Shown here: positions 34,021-47,283 of the stretch, piece by piece | Numbering within the stretch: position 1 is the first letter of the stretch | How the letters are laid out: each line of letters begins with the position of its first letter | DNA from: Delphinapterus leucas | Lineage: Eukaryota > Chordata > Mammalia > Artiodactyla > Monodontidae | DNA: 64,000 nt | Assembly: GCF_002288925.2 (NCBI RefSeq) | Contig: NW_022098007.1 | Coordinates: forward strand, 24,873,450-24,937,449 | Direction: 5' to 3' | Position numbers and translations under genes: made by a program | Notes under the pieces: generated by a model | What the model saw: the letters and a program-made list of their open reading frames with translations, nothing else | Databases searched by the model: none | What the model was told of the DNA's origin: nothing

Positions 34021-36970
34021 TGAAACACACGGAGGCTAAACAACACACTACTTAATACCCAAGAGATCACTGAAGAAATCAAAGAGGAAATCAAAAAGCA
34101 CCTAGAAACAAATGAAAATGAAAGCACAAAGACCCAAAACCTATGGGATGCAGCAAAAGCAGTTCTAAGAGGAAAGTTTACAGCAATACAAGCCTACCTT
34201 AAGAAACTAGAAACATCTCAAATAAACAACCTAAACTTACACCAAAAGCAATTAGAGAAAGAAGAACAAAAAACCCCAAAGTTAGCAGAAGGAAAGAAAT
34301 CATAAACATCAGATCAGAAATAAATGAAAAAGAAATGAAGGAAACAATAGCAAAGATCAATAAAACTAAAAGCTGGTTCTTTGAGAAGATAAACAAAATT
34401 GATAAACCGTTAGCCAGACTTATCAAGAAAAAAGGGAGAAGACTCAAATCAGTAGAATTAGAAATGAAAAAGGAGAAGTAACAACTGACACTGCAAAAGT
34501 ACAAAGTAGAAATACTACTACTATATGTGAAAAAAATGGACAAACTGGAAGAAATGGACAAATTCTTAGAAATGCACAAGCTCCCGAGACTGAACCAGGA
34601 AGAAATAGAAAATATGAACAGACCAATCACAAGCACTGAAATTGAAACTGTGATTAAAAATCTTCCAACAAACAAAAGCCCAGGACCAGATGGCTTCACA
34701 GGCGAATTCTATCAAACATTTAGAAAAGAGCTAACACCTATCTTTCTCAATCTCTTCCAAAATATACCAGAAGGAGGAACACTCCCAAACTCACTCTATG
34801 AGGCCAACATCACTCTTATACCAAAACCAGACAAAGATGTCACAAAGAAAGAAAACTACAGGACAAAATCACTGATGAACATAGATTCAAATATCCTCAA
34901 CAAAATACTAGCAAACAGAATCCAACAGCACATTAAAAGGATCATACACTCTGATCAAGTGGGTTTTACCCCAGGAATGCAAGGATTCTTCAATATATTC
35001 AAATCAATCAACGTGATTCACCATATTAACAAATTGAAGGAGATAAACCATATGATCATCTCAAAAGATGCAGAGAAAGCTTTCAACAAAATTCAGTACC
35101 CATTTATAATAAAAACCCTGCAGAAAGTAGGCACAGACGGAACTTTCCTCAACATAATAAAGGTCATATATGACAAACCCACAGCCAACATCATCTTCAA
35201 TGATGAAAAAATGAAACCATTTCCACTAAGATCAGGAGCAAGACAAGAAAAAGTAAAGCTGTCACTGTTTGCAGATGGCATGATACTATACATAGAGAAT
35301 GCTAACGATGCTACCAGAAAACTATTAGAGCTAATCAATGAATTTGGTAAACTAGCAGGATACAAAATTAATGCACAGAAATCTCTTGCATTCCTATACA
35401 CTAAAAAAAGAAATTAGAAAGAGAAATTAAGAAAACACTCCCATTTACCACTGCAACAAAAAGAATAAAATATCTAGGAATAAACCTACCTAAGGAGACA
35501 AAAGACCTGTATGCAGAAAATTATAAGACACTGATGAAAGAAATTAAAGATGATACAAATAGATGGAGAGATATACCATATTCTTGGATTGGAAGAATCA
35601 ACATTGTGAAAAAGACTCTACTACCTAAAGCAATCTACAGATTCAGTGGAATCTGTACCACTGGCATTTTTCACAGAACTAGAATAAAAAATTTCACAAT
35701 TTGTACGTAAACACAAAAGACCCTGAATAGCCAAAGCAATCTTGAGAACGAAAAACAGAGCTGGAGGAATCAGGCTCCCTGACTTCAGATTATAGTACAA
35801 AGCTACAGTAATAAAGACAGTATGGTACTGGCACAAAAACAGAAATACAGATTAATGGAACAGGATAGAAAGCCCAGAGATAAACCCACGCAAATATGGT
35901 CACCTTATCTTTGATAAAGGATGCAGGAATATACAGGGGAGAAAAGACGGCCTCTTCAGTAAGTGGTGCTGGGAAAACTGGACAGGTACATGCAAAAGTA
36001 TGAAATTAGAACACTGCCTAACACCATACACAAAAATAAACTCAAAATGGATTAAAGACCTAAATGTAACACCAGACCCTCTCAAACTCTTAGAGGAAAA
36101 CATAGGCAGAACACTCTATGACATAAATCACAGCAAGATCCTTTTTGACCCACCTCCTAGAGAAATGGAAACAAAAATAAACAAATGGGACCTAATAAAC
36201 TTAAAAGCTTTTGCACAGCAAAGGAAACCATAAACAAAACAAAAAGACAACACTCAGAATGGGAAAAAATATTTGCAAATGAAGGAACTGACAAAGGATT
36301 AATCTCCAAAATTGACAAGCAGTTCATGCAGCTCAATAAAAAAAAAAATCCAATCCAAAAATGGGCAGAAGTCCTAAATAGACATTTCTCTAAAGAAGAT
36401 ATACAGATTGCCAACAAACACATGAAAGAATGCTCAGCATCATTAATCATTAGAGTAATGCAAATCAAAACTACAATGAGATTTCATCTCACACCAGTCA
36501 GAATGTCATTCATCAAATAATCTACAAACAGTAAATGCTGGAGAGGGTGTGGAGAAAAGGGGACCCTCTTGCACTGCTGGTGGAAATGTAAGTTGATACA
36601 GCCACTATGGAGAACAGTATGGAATTTCGTTCAAAACCTAAAAATAGAAATACCATACCACCCAGCAATTCCACTACTGGGCATATACCCTGAGAAAACC
36701 ATAATTCAAAAAGAGTCATGTACCAAAATGTTCATTGCAGCTCTATTTACAATAGTCACGACATGGTAGCAACCTAAATGTCCATGAACAGATGAATGGA
36801 TAAAGAATTTTTATCACATATATAAAATGGAATATTACTCAGCCATAAAAAGAAACGAATTTGAGTTATTTGTAGCAAGGTGGATGTACCTAGAGTCTGT
36901 CATACAGAGTGAAGTAAGTCAGAAAGAGAAAAACAAATACCATATGCTCACACATATATATGGAATCTAA
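34021..36970 (+). pseudogene. L1 ORF2, RT and C-terminal part
   Basis: The longest open part, 34527-35417 (296 codons), covers the pre-RT region and RT ([21 protein letters not shown], [16 protein letters not shown]). About 40 residues around the GCPLSPLL motif are lost at about 35245 without changing the frame, and the catalytic box reads FADGM. Later fragments include 36185-36520 ([18 protein letters not shown]) and 36569-36769 (GIYPEKT). The enzyme would be inactive. Confidence 0.88.
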
Positions 36971-37360
36971 GGGGAAAAAATGGTCATGAAGAACCTAGGG
37001 GCAAGACAGGAATAAAGACACAGACCTACTAGAGAATGGACTTGAGGATATGGGGAGGGGCCAGGATAAGCTGTGACCAAGTGAGAGAGTGGTACAGAGA
37101 TATATACACTACCAAACGTAAAATAGAAAGCTATCAGGAAGCAGCCACATAGCACAGGGTGATCAGCTTGGTGCTTTGTGACCACCTAGATGGGTGGGAT
37201 AGGGAGGGTGGGAGGGAGGGAGATGCAATAGGGAAGAGATATGGGGACATATGTATATGTATAACTGATTCAGTTTGTTATGAAGCGGAAAGTAACACAC
37301 CATTGTAAAGCAATTACACTCCAGTAAAAATTAAAAAGAAGAAAAAGAAAAAAGAAAAAA
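34021..37360 (+). mobile_element. Younger L1, 5'-truncated or internally deleted
   Basis: Starts in ORF2 after the endonuclease domain (TWRLNN...ITEEIKEEI) and runs to a complete 3'UTR with a G-rich tract (about 37190-37225), an AGTAAA signal at 37323-37328 and an A-rich tail. It is closely similar to the full-length copy at 1708. Either it is a 5'-truncated insertion or, together with 32174-34020, one L1 with a ~1.6-kb deletion. No target-site duplication was found to decide. Confidence 0.88.
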
Positions 37361-38030
37361 AACCCAAAATGACAATACCAAATGCTGGTGAGGATGCACA
37401 GCAAATGGAACTCTCATACATTGCTGGTGGGAATACAAAATAGTTTGGTAGTTCTGTAAGATTTTTTGCAGGTTTTTAAAAAATACAATTAAGCATATAC
37501 TTACCATACAACCATAGAAATTTTATTCCAAGTCATTTAGTGAAGTAAAATAAAAGCATATGTCCACAGATAAACCTGAACAAGAATGTTTATAGCAGCT
37601 CTATTTGTATTTACCAAAATAGGGAAACCATTTGAATGCCTACCAGCTGTTGAGTGAATAAACAAATCATTGTACAGTTTGTATAATTCAGTACTACTTC
37701 AAATTATTTTGTCAATTGAAAGAAACTAAACTGAAAATACTACATACTGCATTAGTTTTCCATTTCCATAACACTCTAAAAATGGCAGAACTGTAAGGAC
37801 AAAAATCAGATGAGTGGTTGTTAAGGGCTCTTGGTGAGGTAGGTAATTGATTACAAACGCAAGAAAAAACATTTTGTGATGTTGAAAATATTTTCTACTA
37901 TTGCGATTGTTTTGATGATTGCATGATATTCATCAAAATTTATAGAACAGTAACATAAAGAGGGTAGATTTCACTGTATGTAAATTATACCTCAACATAC
38001 AAAAACGAAACAAAATAAAACCAAAAAGCA
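37361..38030 (+). mobile_element. Ancient L1 3' end
   Basis: Diverged late ORF2 and 3'UTR: aaatgctggtgaggatg, cattgctggtgggaata, catacaaccatagaaattt, then gtgatgttgaaaat and a tail near 38000. It is far more diverged than the neighbouring copies. No coding capacity. Confidence 0.65.
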
Positions 38031-39300
38031 AAACAGCCTTTCTACTTGGGTTTTAAAAGACTTTATATTAAAGGACATTTTGTCAAAGGAAAATTACAGA
38101 ATTTCTCAAAAATAATGACAGTGAAAATAGTACATATCAGAATCAGTAGGATACATATGAAGAAGTTAGCAGAGAGAGGTTCATAGCCATAAACACCCAT
38201 ATTGAAAAAAATTAAACAATAAAAATAAAAACTTAAATTCTCAACTAAAATATCTAATAAAAAACAACACTAAAACCAAAACAAAGCTTAAGAAATAATG
38301 AAGTTAAAACCACAAATTAATAAGGAAGAGAAAAAAACCACAAAAATATCAAAATAGTAAGTAAAATACTGGTTCTTTGAAAAAATATTTTAAACTAAAT
38401 GGGGAATTCTCTGGCAGTCCAGTAGTTATGACTTGGCACTTTCCCTGCTGGGGCCCGGGTCCGATCCCTGGTCAGGGAACTAAGATCCTGCAAGCCATAA
38501 GGTGTGGCCAATATATAAATAAATAAATAGATAGATAGATAAGTACCTCTAGATATTTTAATTAAAAAATTAATGAAATAGCAAAAATATTCAAGGTAAG
38601 AAACGATAATAGGTAAATGACTATTGATTCAGAGGAAGTTTTTGCAAAAGAAACCATGAGATATTACTTTGTACAACTCCATTAAAATAACTTTGAAAAT
38701 ATAAATGAAATGGATAGTTTCATAAAGAAATACAACTTACCAAAACTGACTACATTAGAGATAGAAAGCAATAAAAACACCAGTTTCTTTAGAATAAAAT
38801 GACAAAATTGTCAAGGAACTATATCATAAAAAATGCACCAGTCCGAAATAGTTTAACAGGCAAATATTTGTATCAAATTTTGAGAGAAGTCTCAATGCTA
38901 AATAAATTATTTCAGAGTATAAGAAATAAAAGAAATCTTCCAAATTCTTTGTATTAAGTGGGTATAACATTGACATCTAACCTAATAAACAGAACACTAG
39001 ATGAATATAGGATAGAATACTAGTGCAACAATCTTGAATAAAATATTAACAAACAGACTTCAGTACTACATTATGAAAATAATTTGCTATGACTAAAGGG
39101 GGTATATACAAGAAATGCAAGAATTGGACAATTCATGAATATTTTTCACCATATTAATAGGTTTAAGGATCAACACCATAGAATTATCTCCTTGGATTCT
39201 GATAAACGTTTTGAAAAATTTCAATACACATTTCTAAAAGAAACTCTTGAGAAAATCATAGATGGTATTTCCTCCCATAATTCTAACATCACCAACTTAT
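38031..39300 (+). mobile_element. Ancient L1 ORF2 (mid part), SINE-interrupted
   Basis: Decayed ORF2 between the endonuclease and RT domains: ctggttctttgaaaaa (WFFEK) just before the SINE, and RT-like text at 38820-39240 (maatttgctatgac..., caccatattaataggtttaagg, ttggattctgataaacgttttg). It ends in an inversion point near 39260-39300, where antisense L1 starts. Confidence 0.65.
38401..38541 (+). mobile_element. CHR-1-like tRNA-derived SINE
   Basis: Starts ggggaattctctggcagtcc, has a good B box (GGTCCGATCCC at about 38458-38469), continues tggtcagggaactaagatcc and ends ggtgtggcca with a simple tail of (AAAT)n and (GATA)n to about 38541. No target-site duplication is visible, consistent with age. 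Confidence 0.88.
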
Positions 39301-40163
39301 ATAATGGGGAAACCATTTTTTTCTTGTCTGATTACCATGGCTAGGACTTGCAATATTATGTTAAGTAAACGTGGCAAGAGTGGGCATCCTTGTCCTGTCC
39401 CTGAATTTAGTGGGAAGGCTTTCAGCTTTTCATTGTTGAGTATGTTGTCGGCTATAGTTTTGTCACAAATGGCATTTTCATATTGAGATATGTTCAGTCT
39501 ATACCCAATTTGATTAGAGTTTTTATCATGAATGGCTGTCACATTTTGTCACCAGCTTTTTCTGCATATATTTAGATTATAATGTGATTTTATCCTTCCT
39601 ATTGTTAATGGGGTGTATCACATTGATTGATTTGTGAATGTTGAACCATTCTTGTGACCCTGGAATGAATCCAGCTTGATCATGGTGTATGATCCCTTTT
39701 ATACTGATATTTTGTTGGATTCAGTTTCCTAATATTTAATTCAGGATTTTTGCATCTATATTCATTAAAGATATTACCTGTAATTTTATTTTTTTCTAGT
39801 GTCTTTGTCTGGTTTTCGTATCAGGGTAATGGTGGCATGGTAGAATGAATTTGGGAGTGTTCACTCCTCTTCACTTCTGTGGAATTGTTTGAGAAGGATA
39901 GGTATTAGTTCTTTATATGTTTGGTGAAGCCTTTTGATCCTGGACTTTTGTTTGCTGGGAGTTTGGGCTTTTTATAATTTTAATTTCACTTCTAGAGATC
40001 TGTCTGTTAAAATCATCTATTTCTTCCTGATTCAGACTTGGCAGTTTGCATGTCTCTAGAAATTTGTCCATTTCTTCTAGGTTGTCTAAGTTGTTTGCAT
40101 ATAGCTGTTCATAGTATTCTCTTATGACCGTTTTGTATCTCTGTGGTAACAGTTGTTATTTCT
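39301..40163 (-). mobile_element. Old antisense L1, left part (RT region)
   Basis: Reverse-complement RT domain: caatattatgttaagtaaacg, then cttgtcctgtccctgaattt (GTGQGCPLL on the minus strand) and ttgatcatggtgtatgatcc (HDQ). It breaks at about 40163 in the text before RT and resumes at 47284 with the next piece, so it was split by the younger antisense L1. Confidence 0.82.
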
Positions 40164-40479
40164 TCTCTTTCTGCTGTATAACAAAGTGAATCAGCTATAT
40201 GTATACATATATCCCCATATCCCCTCCCTACTGAGTCTCCTTCCCAAACTCCCTATCCCACCCTTCTATGTGGTCACAAAGCACCTAGCTGATCTCCCTG
40301 TGCTATGCAGCTGCTTCACACTAGCTATCTATTTTACATTTGGTAGTGTATAAATGTCAATGCTACTCGCTCATTTTGTCCCAGCTTCCCATTCTCACCT
40401 CCGGTGTCCTCAACTCCATTCTCTACATCTGCATCTTTATCCTGTTCTGCCACTAGGTTCATCAGTACCATTTATTTTT

Positions 40480-43400
40480 TAGATTCCATATATATGCGTT
40501 ACCATAAGGTATTTGTTTTTCTCTTTCTGACTTACTTCACTCTGTATGACAGACTCTGGGTCCATCCACCTCACTACGAACAACTCAATTTCGTTTCTTT
40601 TTATGACTGAGTAATATTCCATTGTATATATTGCCACATCTTCTTTATCCATTCACCTGTAGATGGACATTTAGGTTGTTTCCATATCCTGGCTACTGTA
40701 AATAGTGCTGCAAAGAACATTGTGGTGCATGTCTCTTTTTGAATTATGGCTTTCTCAGGGTATATGCCCAATAGTGGGATTGCTGGGTCACAGGGTAGTT
40801 CTCTTTATAGTTTTTAAGGAACCACCATACTGTTCTCCATAATGGCTGTATCAATTTACACTCCCACCAACAGTTCAAGGGGGTTCCCTTTTCTCCACAC
40901 ATTATCCAGCATTTATTGCTTGTAGATTTTTTTAATGATGGCCATTATGACCGCTGTAAGGTGACACCTCATTGTGATTTTGATTTCATTTCTCTAATGA
41001 TTAGTGATGTTGAGCATCTTTTCATGTGTTTGTTGGCAATCTGTATATCTGCTTTGGAGAAATGTCTATTGAGGTCATCTGCCCCTTTTTAGATTGGGTT
41101 GTTTGTTTTCTTTTTTTTAAGCGGCATGAGCTGTTTGTATATTTTGGAGATAAATCCTTTCTCAGTTTCTTCATTTGCAAATATTTTCTCCTATTCTTAG
41201 GGTTGTCTTTTAGTCTTGTTTACGGTTTCCTTTGCTGTGGAAAAGCTTTTAAGTTTCATTAGGTCCCATTTGTTTATTTTTGTTTTTATTTCCATTTCTC
41301 TAGGAGGTGGGTCAAAAAGGATCTTGCTGTGATTTATGTCATAGAACATTCTGCCTATGTTTTCCTCTGAAAGTTTGATAGTGTCTGGTCTTACATTTAG
41401 GTCTTTAATCCATTGAGAGTTTATTTTTGTGTATGGTGTTAGGAAGTGTTCTAATTTCATTCTTTTACATGTACCTGTCCAGTTTTCCCAGCACCACTTA
41501 CTGAAGAGACTGTCTTTTCTCCATTGTATATTCTTGCCTCCTTTATCAAAGATAAGGTGGCCATATGTGCCTGGGCTTATCTCTGGGCTTTCTATCCTGT
41601 TCCATTGATCTAAGTTTCTGTTTTTGTGCCAGCACCATACTGTCTTGATTGCCGTAGCTTTGTAGTATAGTCTGTCATCAGCATGCCTGATTCCTCAAGC
41701 TCCATTTTTCTTTCTCAAGATTGTTTTGTCTATTCAGGGTCTTTTGTGTTTCCATACAAATTGTAAAATTTTTTGTTCTAGTTCTGTGGAAAATGCCATT
41801 GGTAGTTTGATAGGGATTGCAATGAACCTGTAGATTGCTTTGGATAGTATAGACATTATGGCAATTTTAGTTCTTCCAATCTAAAAACATGGTATATCTC
41901 TCCATCTGTTTGTATCATCTTTGATTTCTTTCATCAGTGTCTTACATTTTTCTGCATACAGGTCTTTTGCATCCTTAGGTAGGTTTATTCCTAGGTATTT
42001 TATTCTTTTTGTTGCAATGGTAAATGGGAGTGCTTCCTTAATTTCTCTTTCTAATTTTTGTTGTTAGTGTATAGGAATGCAAGAGATTTTTGTGCATTAA
42101 TTTTATATCCTGATACTTTACCAAATTCATTGATTAGCTCTAGTAGTTTTCTGGTGGCAACTATAGGATTCTCTATGTATAGTGCCATGTCATCTGCAAA
42201 CAGTGACAGTTTTACTTCTTCTTTTCCAATTGGTATTCCTGTTATTTCCTTCTCTTCTCTGCTTGTGTGGCTGAAACTTCCAAGAATATGTCTATTAATA
42301 GTGGTGAAAGTAGGCACCCTTGTCTTGTTCCTGATCTTAGAGTAAATTATGAGAATGATGTTGACTGTAGGTTTGTCATATATGTCTCTTATTATATTGT
42401 CCACTTTCTGGGGAGTTTTTATCATAAATGGGTGTTGAATTTTGTCAAAAGATTTTTCTTCATCTACTGAAATTATTATATGGTTTTTGTCCTTCAATTT
42501 GTTAGTATGGTGTATCACATTGATTGATTTGCATATACTGAAGAATCCTTGCATCCCTGGAATAAATCCCACTTGATCGTGTTGTATGATCCTTTTAATG
42601 TGCTGTTGGATTCTGTTTGCTCCTTCGTTGAGAAATTCTGCATCTATGCTCATCAGTGGTATTAGCCTGTAGTTTTCTATTTTTGTGACATCTTTGTCTG
42701 GTTTTGTTATCAGGGTGATGGTGGCCTTATGGAAGGAGTTTGGGAGTGTTCTTCCCTCTGATATATTTTGGGAGAATTTGAGAAGGATAGGTCTTAGCTC
42801 TTCTCTAAATGTGTGATAGAATTCACCTGTGAAGCTATCTGGCCTGGACTTTTGTTTGTTGCAAAACTTTTAATCAAAATTTCAATTTCAGTGCTTGTGA
42901 TTGGTCTGTTCATATTTTCTATTTCTTTGTGGTTCAGTCTTGGAAGCTTATACTTTTCTAAGAATTTGTCCATTTCTTCCAGGTTGTCCATTTTATTGGC
43001 ATAGTGTTGTTTGTAGTAGTCTCTCATGATCCTTTGTATTTTGGTGGTGTCAGTTGTTACTTCTCCTTTTTCATTTCTAATTCTGTTGATTTGAGTCTTC
43101 TCCCTTTTCTTCCTGATAGGTCTGGCTAATGGTTTATCAATTTTGTTTATCTTCTCAAAGAACCAGCTTTTAATTTTATTGATCTTTGCTCTTGTTTCCT
43201 TCATTTCTTTTTCATTTATTTCTGATCTGATGTTTATGATTTTTTCCTTCTGCCAACTTTGTGGGTTTTTGTTCTTCTTTCTCTGATGGCTTTAGGCATA
43301 AGTTTAGGTTGTTATTTGAGATTTTTCTTGTTTCTTGAGGTAGGCTTGTATTGCTATAAACTTCCATCTTAGAACTGCTTTTACTGCACCTATAGGTTTT

Positions 43401-44240
43401 CGTTCCTATTATTTTTTTGTCATTTGTTTCTAGGTTTTTTGATTTCCTCTGATTTCTTCAGTGATCTCTTGGTTATTTTGTAGTGTACTGTTTAGTCTCC
43501 ATGTGTTTTTATTTTTTACAGTTTTCTCCAGTAATTGATATCTAGTTTTATAGCATTGTGGTTGTAAAAGATACATGATACAATTTCAATTTTCTTAAAT
43601 TTACCAAGGCTTGATTTGTGACCCAAGATATGATCTATCTTAGAGAATGTTTCATGTGCACTTGAGAAGAAAGTGTATTCTGCTGTTTTTGGATGGAATG
43701 CCTTTTCAATATGATTTAAGTCTATCTGGTCTGATGTGTCATTTAAAGCTTGTGTTTCCTTATTTATTTTCTGGCTGGATGATCTGTCTATTGGTGTAAG
43801 TGGGGTGTTAAAGTCCCTTACTATTATTGTGTTGCTGTCAATTTCCTCCTTATGGCTGTTAGCATTTGCCTTATGTATTGAGGTGCTCCTATGTTGGATT
43901 CATTAATCTCCAGAAGTGTTATATCTTCTTCTTGGTTTGATCCCTTGATCATTATGTAGTGCCCTTGTCTCTTGTAATAGTCTTTATTTTAAAGTCTATT
44001 TTGTCTGACATGAGTCTTGCTACTCCAGCTTTCTTTTTGATTTCCATATGCATGGAATATCTTTTTCCTTCCCCTCACTTTCAATCTGTATTTGTCCCTA
44101 GGTCTGAAGTGGGTCTCTTGTAGACAGCATATATACAGGCCTTGTTTTTGTATCCATTCAGCCAGTCTGTGCCTTTTGGTTGGAGCATTTAATCCATTTA
44201 CCTTTAAGGTAATTATCAATATGTATGCTCCTATTACCAT
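40480..44240 (-). pseudogene. L1 ORF2, decayed
   Basis: Starts at 44240 with MVIGAYILII and keeps NVNG-like (KVNGLNAP), CLQETHFRPRD and further endonuclease words. Open remnants include 42794-43204 (pre-RT) and 42051-42653 ([30 protein letters not shown]). The GCPLSPLL region is damaged ([12 protein letters not shown]). The C-terminal end is at about 40480. Several shifts and stops abolish function. Confidence 0.88.
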
Positions 44241-45168
44241 TTCCTTAGTTGTTTTTTTTTTTTTTTGTAGGTCTTTTCCTTCTCTTGTGTTTCCCTCCCA
44301 GAGAAGTTCCTTTAGCGTTTGTTGTAAAGCTGGTTTGGTGATGCTGAATTCTCTTAACTTTTGCTTGTCTTTATAGATTTTAATTTCTCTGTTGAATATG
44401 AATGAGTTCGTTGTAGTTTTTTCCCTTTCATCACTTTAAATATGTCCTGCAACTCTCTTCTGTTTTTCAGAGTTTCTGCTGTAAAATCAGCTGTTAACCT
44501 TATGGGGATTCCCTTCTATGTTATTTGTTGCTTTTCACTTGCTGCTTTTAATTATTTTTCCTTGCATTTAATTTTTGACAGTTGGTTTAATATGTGTCTT
44601 GTCATGTTTTTCCTTGGGTTTACCCTTTATGGCACTCTCTGTGCTTCCTGGACTTGATTGACTATTTCCTTTCCTGTGTTAGGGAAGTTTTCGATTATAA
44701 TCTCTTCAAATATTTTCTCAGAGCCTTTCTTTTTCTCTTCTTCTTCTGGGACCCCTATAATTCTAATGTTGGTGCATTTAATGTTGGCCCAGAAGTCTCT
44801 GAGACTGTCCTCAATTTTTTCATTCTTTTTTCTTTATTCTGCTCTATGGCAGTTATTTCCAGTATTCTATCTTCCAGGTCACTTATCCATTCTTCTGCCT
44901 CAGTTATACTGCTATTGATTCCTTCCAGAGAATTTTAAATTTCATTTATTGTGTTTTTCATCATTGTTTGTTTGATCTTTAGTTCTTCTGGGTCCTTGTT
45001 AAATGTTTCTTGTACTTTCTACATTCTATTTTGGAGATTTTGGATCATCTTTACTATCATTACTCTGAATTATTTTTCAGGTAGACTGTCTATTTCCTCT
45101 TCATTTGTTTGGTCTGGTGGGTCTTTACATTGCTCCTTCATCTGCTGCATATTTCTCTGTCCTCTCAT
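44234..45168 (-). pseudogene. L1 ORF1, decayed
   Basis: The ATG at 45168 begins MRGQRNMQQMKEQC-like text homologous to the start of the ORF1 at 4235. The coiled-coil (about 44820-45050), RRM (about 44640-44780) and C-terminal domain (about 44400-44520) are recognisable in shifting minus-strand frames. Multiple indels are present. Confidence 0.78.
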
Positions 45169-47146
45169 TTTGTTTAACTTACTCTGTTTAGGGTCTCCTT
45201 TTCACACACTGCACGTTTGTAGTTCCTCTTACTTCTGTTGTCCTCCCCCAGTGGGTGAAGTTGGTTCAGTGGCTTCTGTAAGCTTCCTGGTGGGGGAGGC
45301 TGGTGCCTGTGGTCTGGTCAGTGGGGCTGGATCTTGTCCTGCTGGTGGGCAGGGCCACATCTGGTGGTGTGTTTTGGGGTGTCTGTTAAATTAGTATGAG
45401 TTTATGCAGCCTGTCTGCTAATGGGTGTGGTTGTGTTCCTGTCTCGCTAGTTGTCTGGCATGGGGTGTCCAGCACTGGAGCTTGCTGGCCGTTGGGTGGA
45501 GCTGCGTCTTAGTGTTGTCAGAGGTCTCTGGGAGGGCTATAGCCAATTAATATTATATGGGGATGAGAGGTCTCTGGTAGTCTTACATCCTGAACTTGGC
45601 TCTCCCACCTCAGATGCTCTGGCCTGACATCCGGCCAGAACACCAAGACCCTGCCAGCTGCATGGCAGGGGAAAAAAATACAAGTGAACAGACAGAGCCC
45701 CAAGACAACTGGTAAAAGCAAAACTAAACTGACAAAATCACACAAATAAACATACACACACACTCACAAAAAAAATGGAGAGCAACAAAACCAATAAACC
45801 ACCACAAATGAAAACAAACACTAAAAACTAAACTAAGATAAACCTAAAATCAAAAACAAATCAAACACAGAAAGCAAACCCCAAGTCCACAGTTACCCCC
45901 AAAGTCCACAGCTTCAATTTTGGGAACCCTTATTGTCTATTGAGGTATTCCATAGATGCAGGGTTTCCCAAGCCAGTTGCAGGGATTTAATCCAGTGCTC
46001 CTGAGGTTGCATGGGGAGATTTCCCTTCCTCTTCTTTGTTCACACAACTCCTGGGGTTCAGCTTTGGTTTTGGCCCCTCCTCTGCATGTAGGCTGCCCTC
46101 AGGCATCTGTTCCATGCCCAAACAAGAGGGATTTAAGACAGCAGCTGATTAGGGCTCTCTTGCTCACTCAGACTGGGGAGAGGGAGGGGTACAGTAGTTA
46201 TAATTGGAATGCGGTGCGAGCCTGCAGTGGTAGAGGATGTGGGGAGTGCTTGTGGTGACAGAGGGCAGTGTGACATCGCAACAGCCTGAGGCATGCCATG
46301 TGTTCTCCCAGGAAAGTTGGCCCTGGATCATGGGACCCTGGAAGCGGCATGCTGCACAGGCTCCTGGGAGGATGGGGGTAGTGACCTGCACTTGTACACA
46401 GGACCCTTGGTGGCAGTGGTAGCAGTCTGTGTCTGCCTCTGGGGTCCAGGAAGATAGCTGTGGCTCATGCCCATCTCTTGAGCTCACTTAGGTGGTGCTC
46501 TGCTGTATGTGGGCACAAGGAGCAGGGAGGCCGTTTCCTCACACACCCTGAAACAATGGTCTCTTACCTCTCCATCAGGTGCAGACTTTTCCCTTACTTC
46601 CTCCAGGCCAGCTGTGGCACACTAGTCCCCTTCAGCCTGTCTTCACACAATCAACCCCAGTCCTCTCCATGGGGTCTGACCACCAAAGCTCCAGCCTCAG
46701 CTCTGAGTCCCAACCTGACTCGGCCGGTGAACAGACAAATGTCTCAGGCTGGTGAGTGCTGGTCAGCACCTATCCTCTGTGCAGGAATCTCTCTGCTTTT
46801 CCCTCCACACCCCTGTTACTACACTCTCCTCTGAGGCCCCAAAGCTCCCCTCTCTGCCCTTCCCCCAGTGAGGGAGCTTTCTATTGTTTGGAAACTTTTC
46901 CTCCTTCACAGCTCCCTCCCAGAAGTGCAGGTCCTGTCCCAATTCCTTTGTCCCTTTTTTTTTCTTTTTTCTTTTGCCCTACCCTGGTACATGGGGATTT
47001 TCTTGCCTTTTTGGAAGTCTGAGGTCCTCTGCCAGCATTCAGTAGGTGTTCTGTAGGAGCTGTTCCACATGTAGATTTATTTTTGATGTATTTGTTGGGA
47101 GGAAGGTGATCTCCATGTCTTACTCCTCCACCATCTTGAAGGTCCT
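45169..47146 (-). promoter_or_regulatory. Antisense L1 5'UTR
   Basis: About 2 kb, homologous in order to the 5'UTR at 1708-4234, but with an A-rich segment with CACA words at about 45670-45860 where the other copy has CTTT arrays. Many CpGs are lost. It also contains the plus-strand open stretch 46868-47056 that matches the antisense ORF of the 1708 element. Confidence 0.7.
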
Positions 47147-47283
47147 GTCTGTGATGAAAGGGTGCTCTTGGCTCTTGTGGAGTCTCTGAGGTGCAAGACG
47201 ATGCAGGTTCTTTGAGTTGAAAAGACTATAAGCTGGATTCAACTGGCCATTGCAGTAAAGCACTCCTGCTGCCCAGGTGAAGA
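47147..47283. other. 137-bp non-L1 sequence at the L1 5' end
   Basis: Unlike either the young L1 on its left or the old L1 on its right. It has a 7-bp stem (agttgaa at 47215-47221 with ttcaact at 47238-47244) and, on the plus strand, a C-box-like gtgatga at 47151-47157 and an internal ctga at 47186-47189. It could be a 5' transduction carried with the L1, a structured small RNA (snoRNA-like) retrocopy, or unrelated filler. I do not recognise it securely. Confidence 0.5.

Larger units (their letters stand above)
40164..47146 (-). mobile_element. Nearly full-length antisense L1
   Basis: On the minus strand: 5' end at about 47146 (ggaccttcaagatggtggagg), 5'UTR to 45169, ORF1 (45168-about 44234), ORF2 (44240-about 40480), and a 3'UTR that stops at ctgctgtataac. 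It lacks the last ~45 bp and A-tail that other copies have. It interrupts an old L1 in the same orientation. There are many lesions, yet the RT box FADDM is readable at about 42190-42200. Confidence 0.9.
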
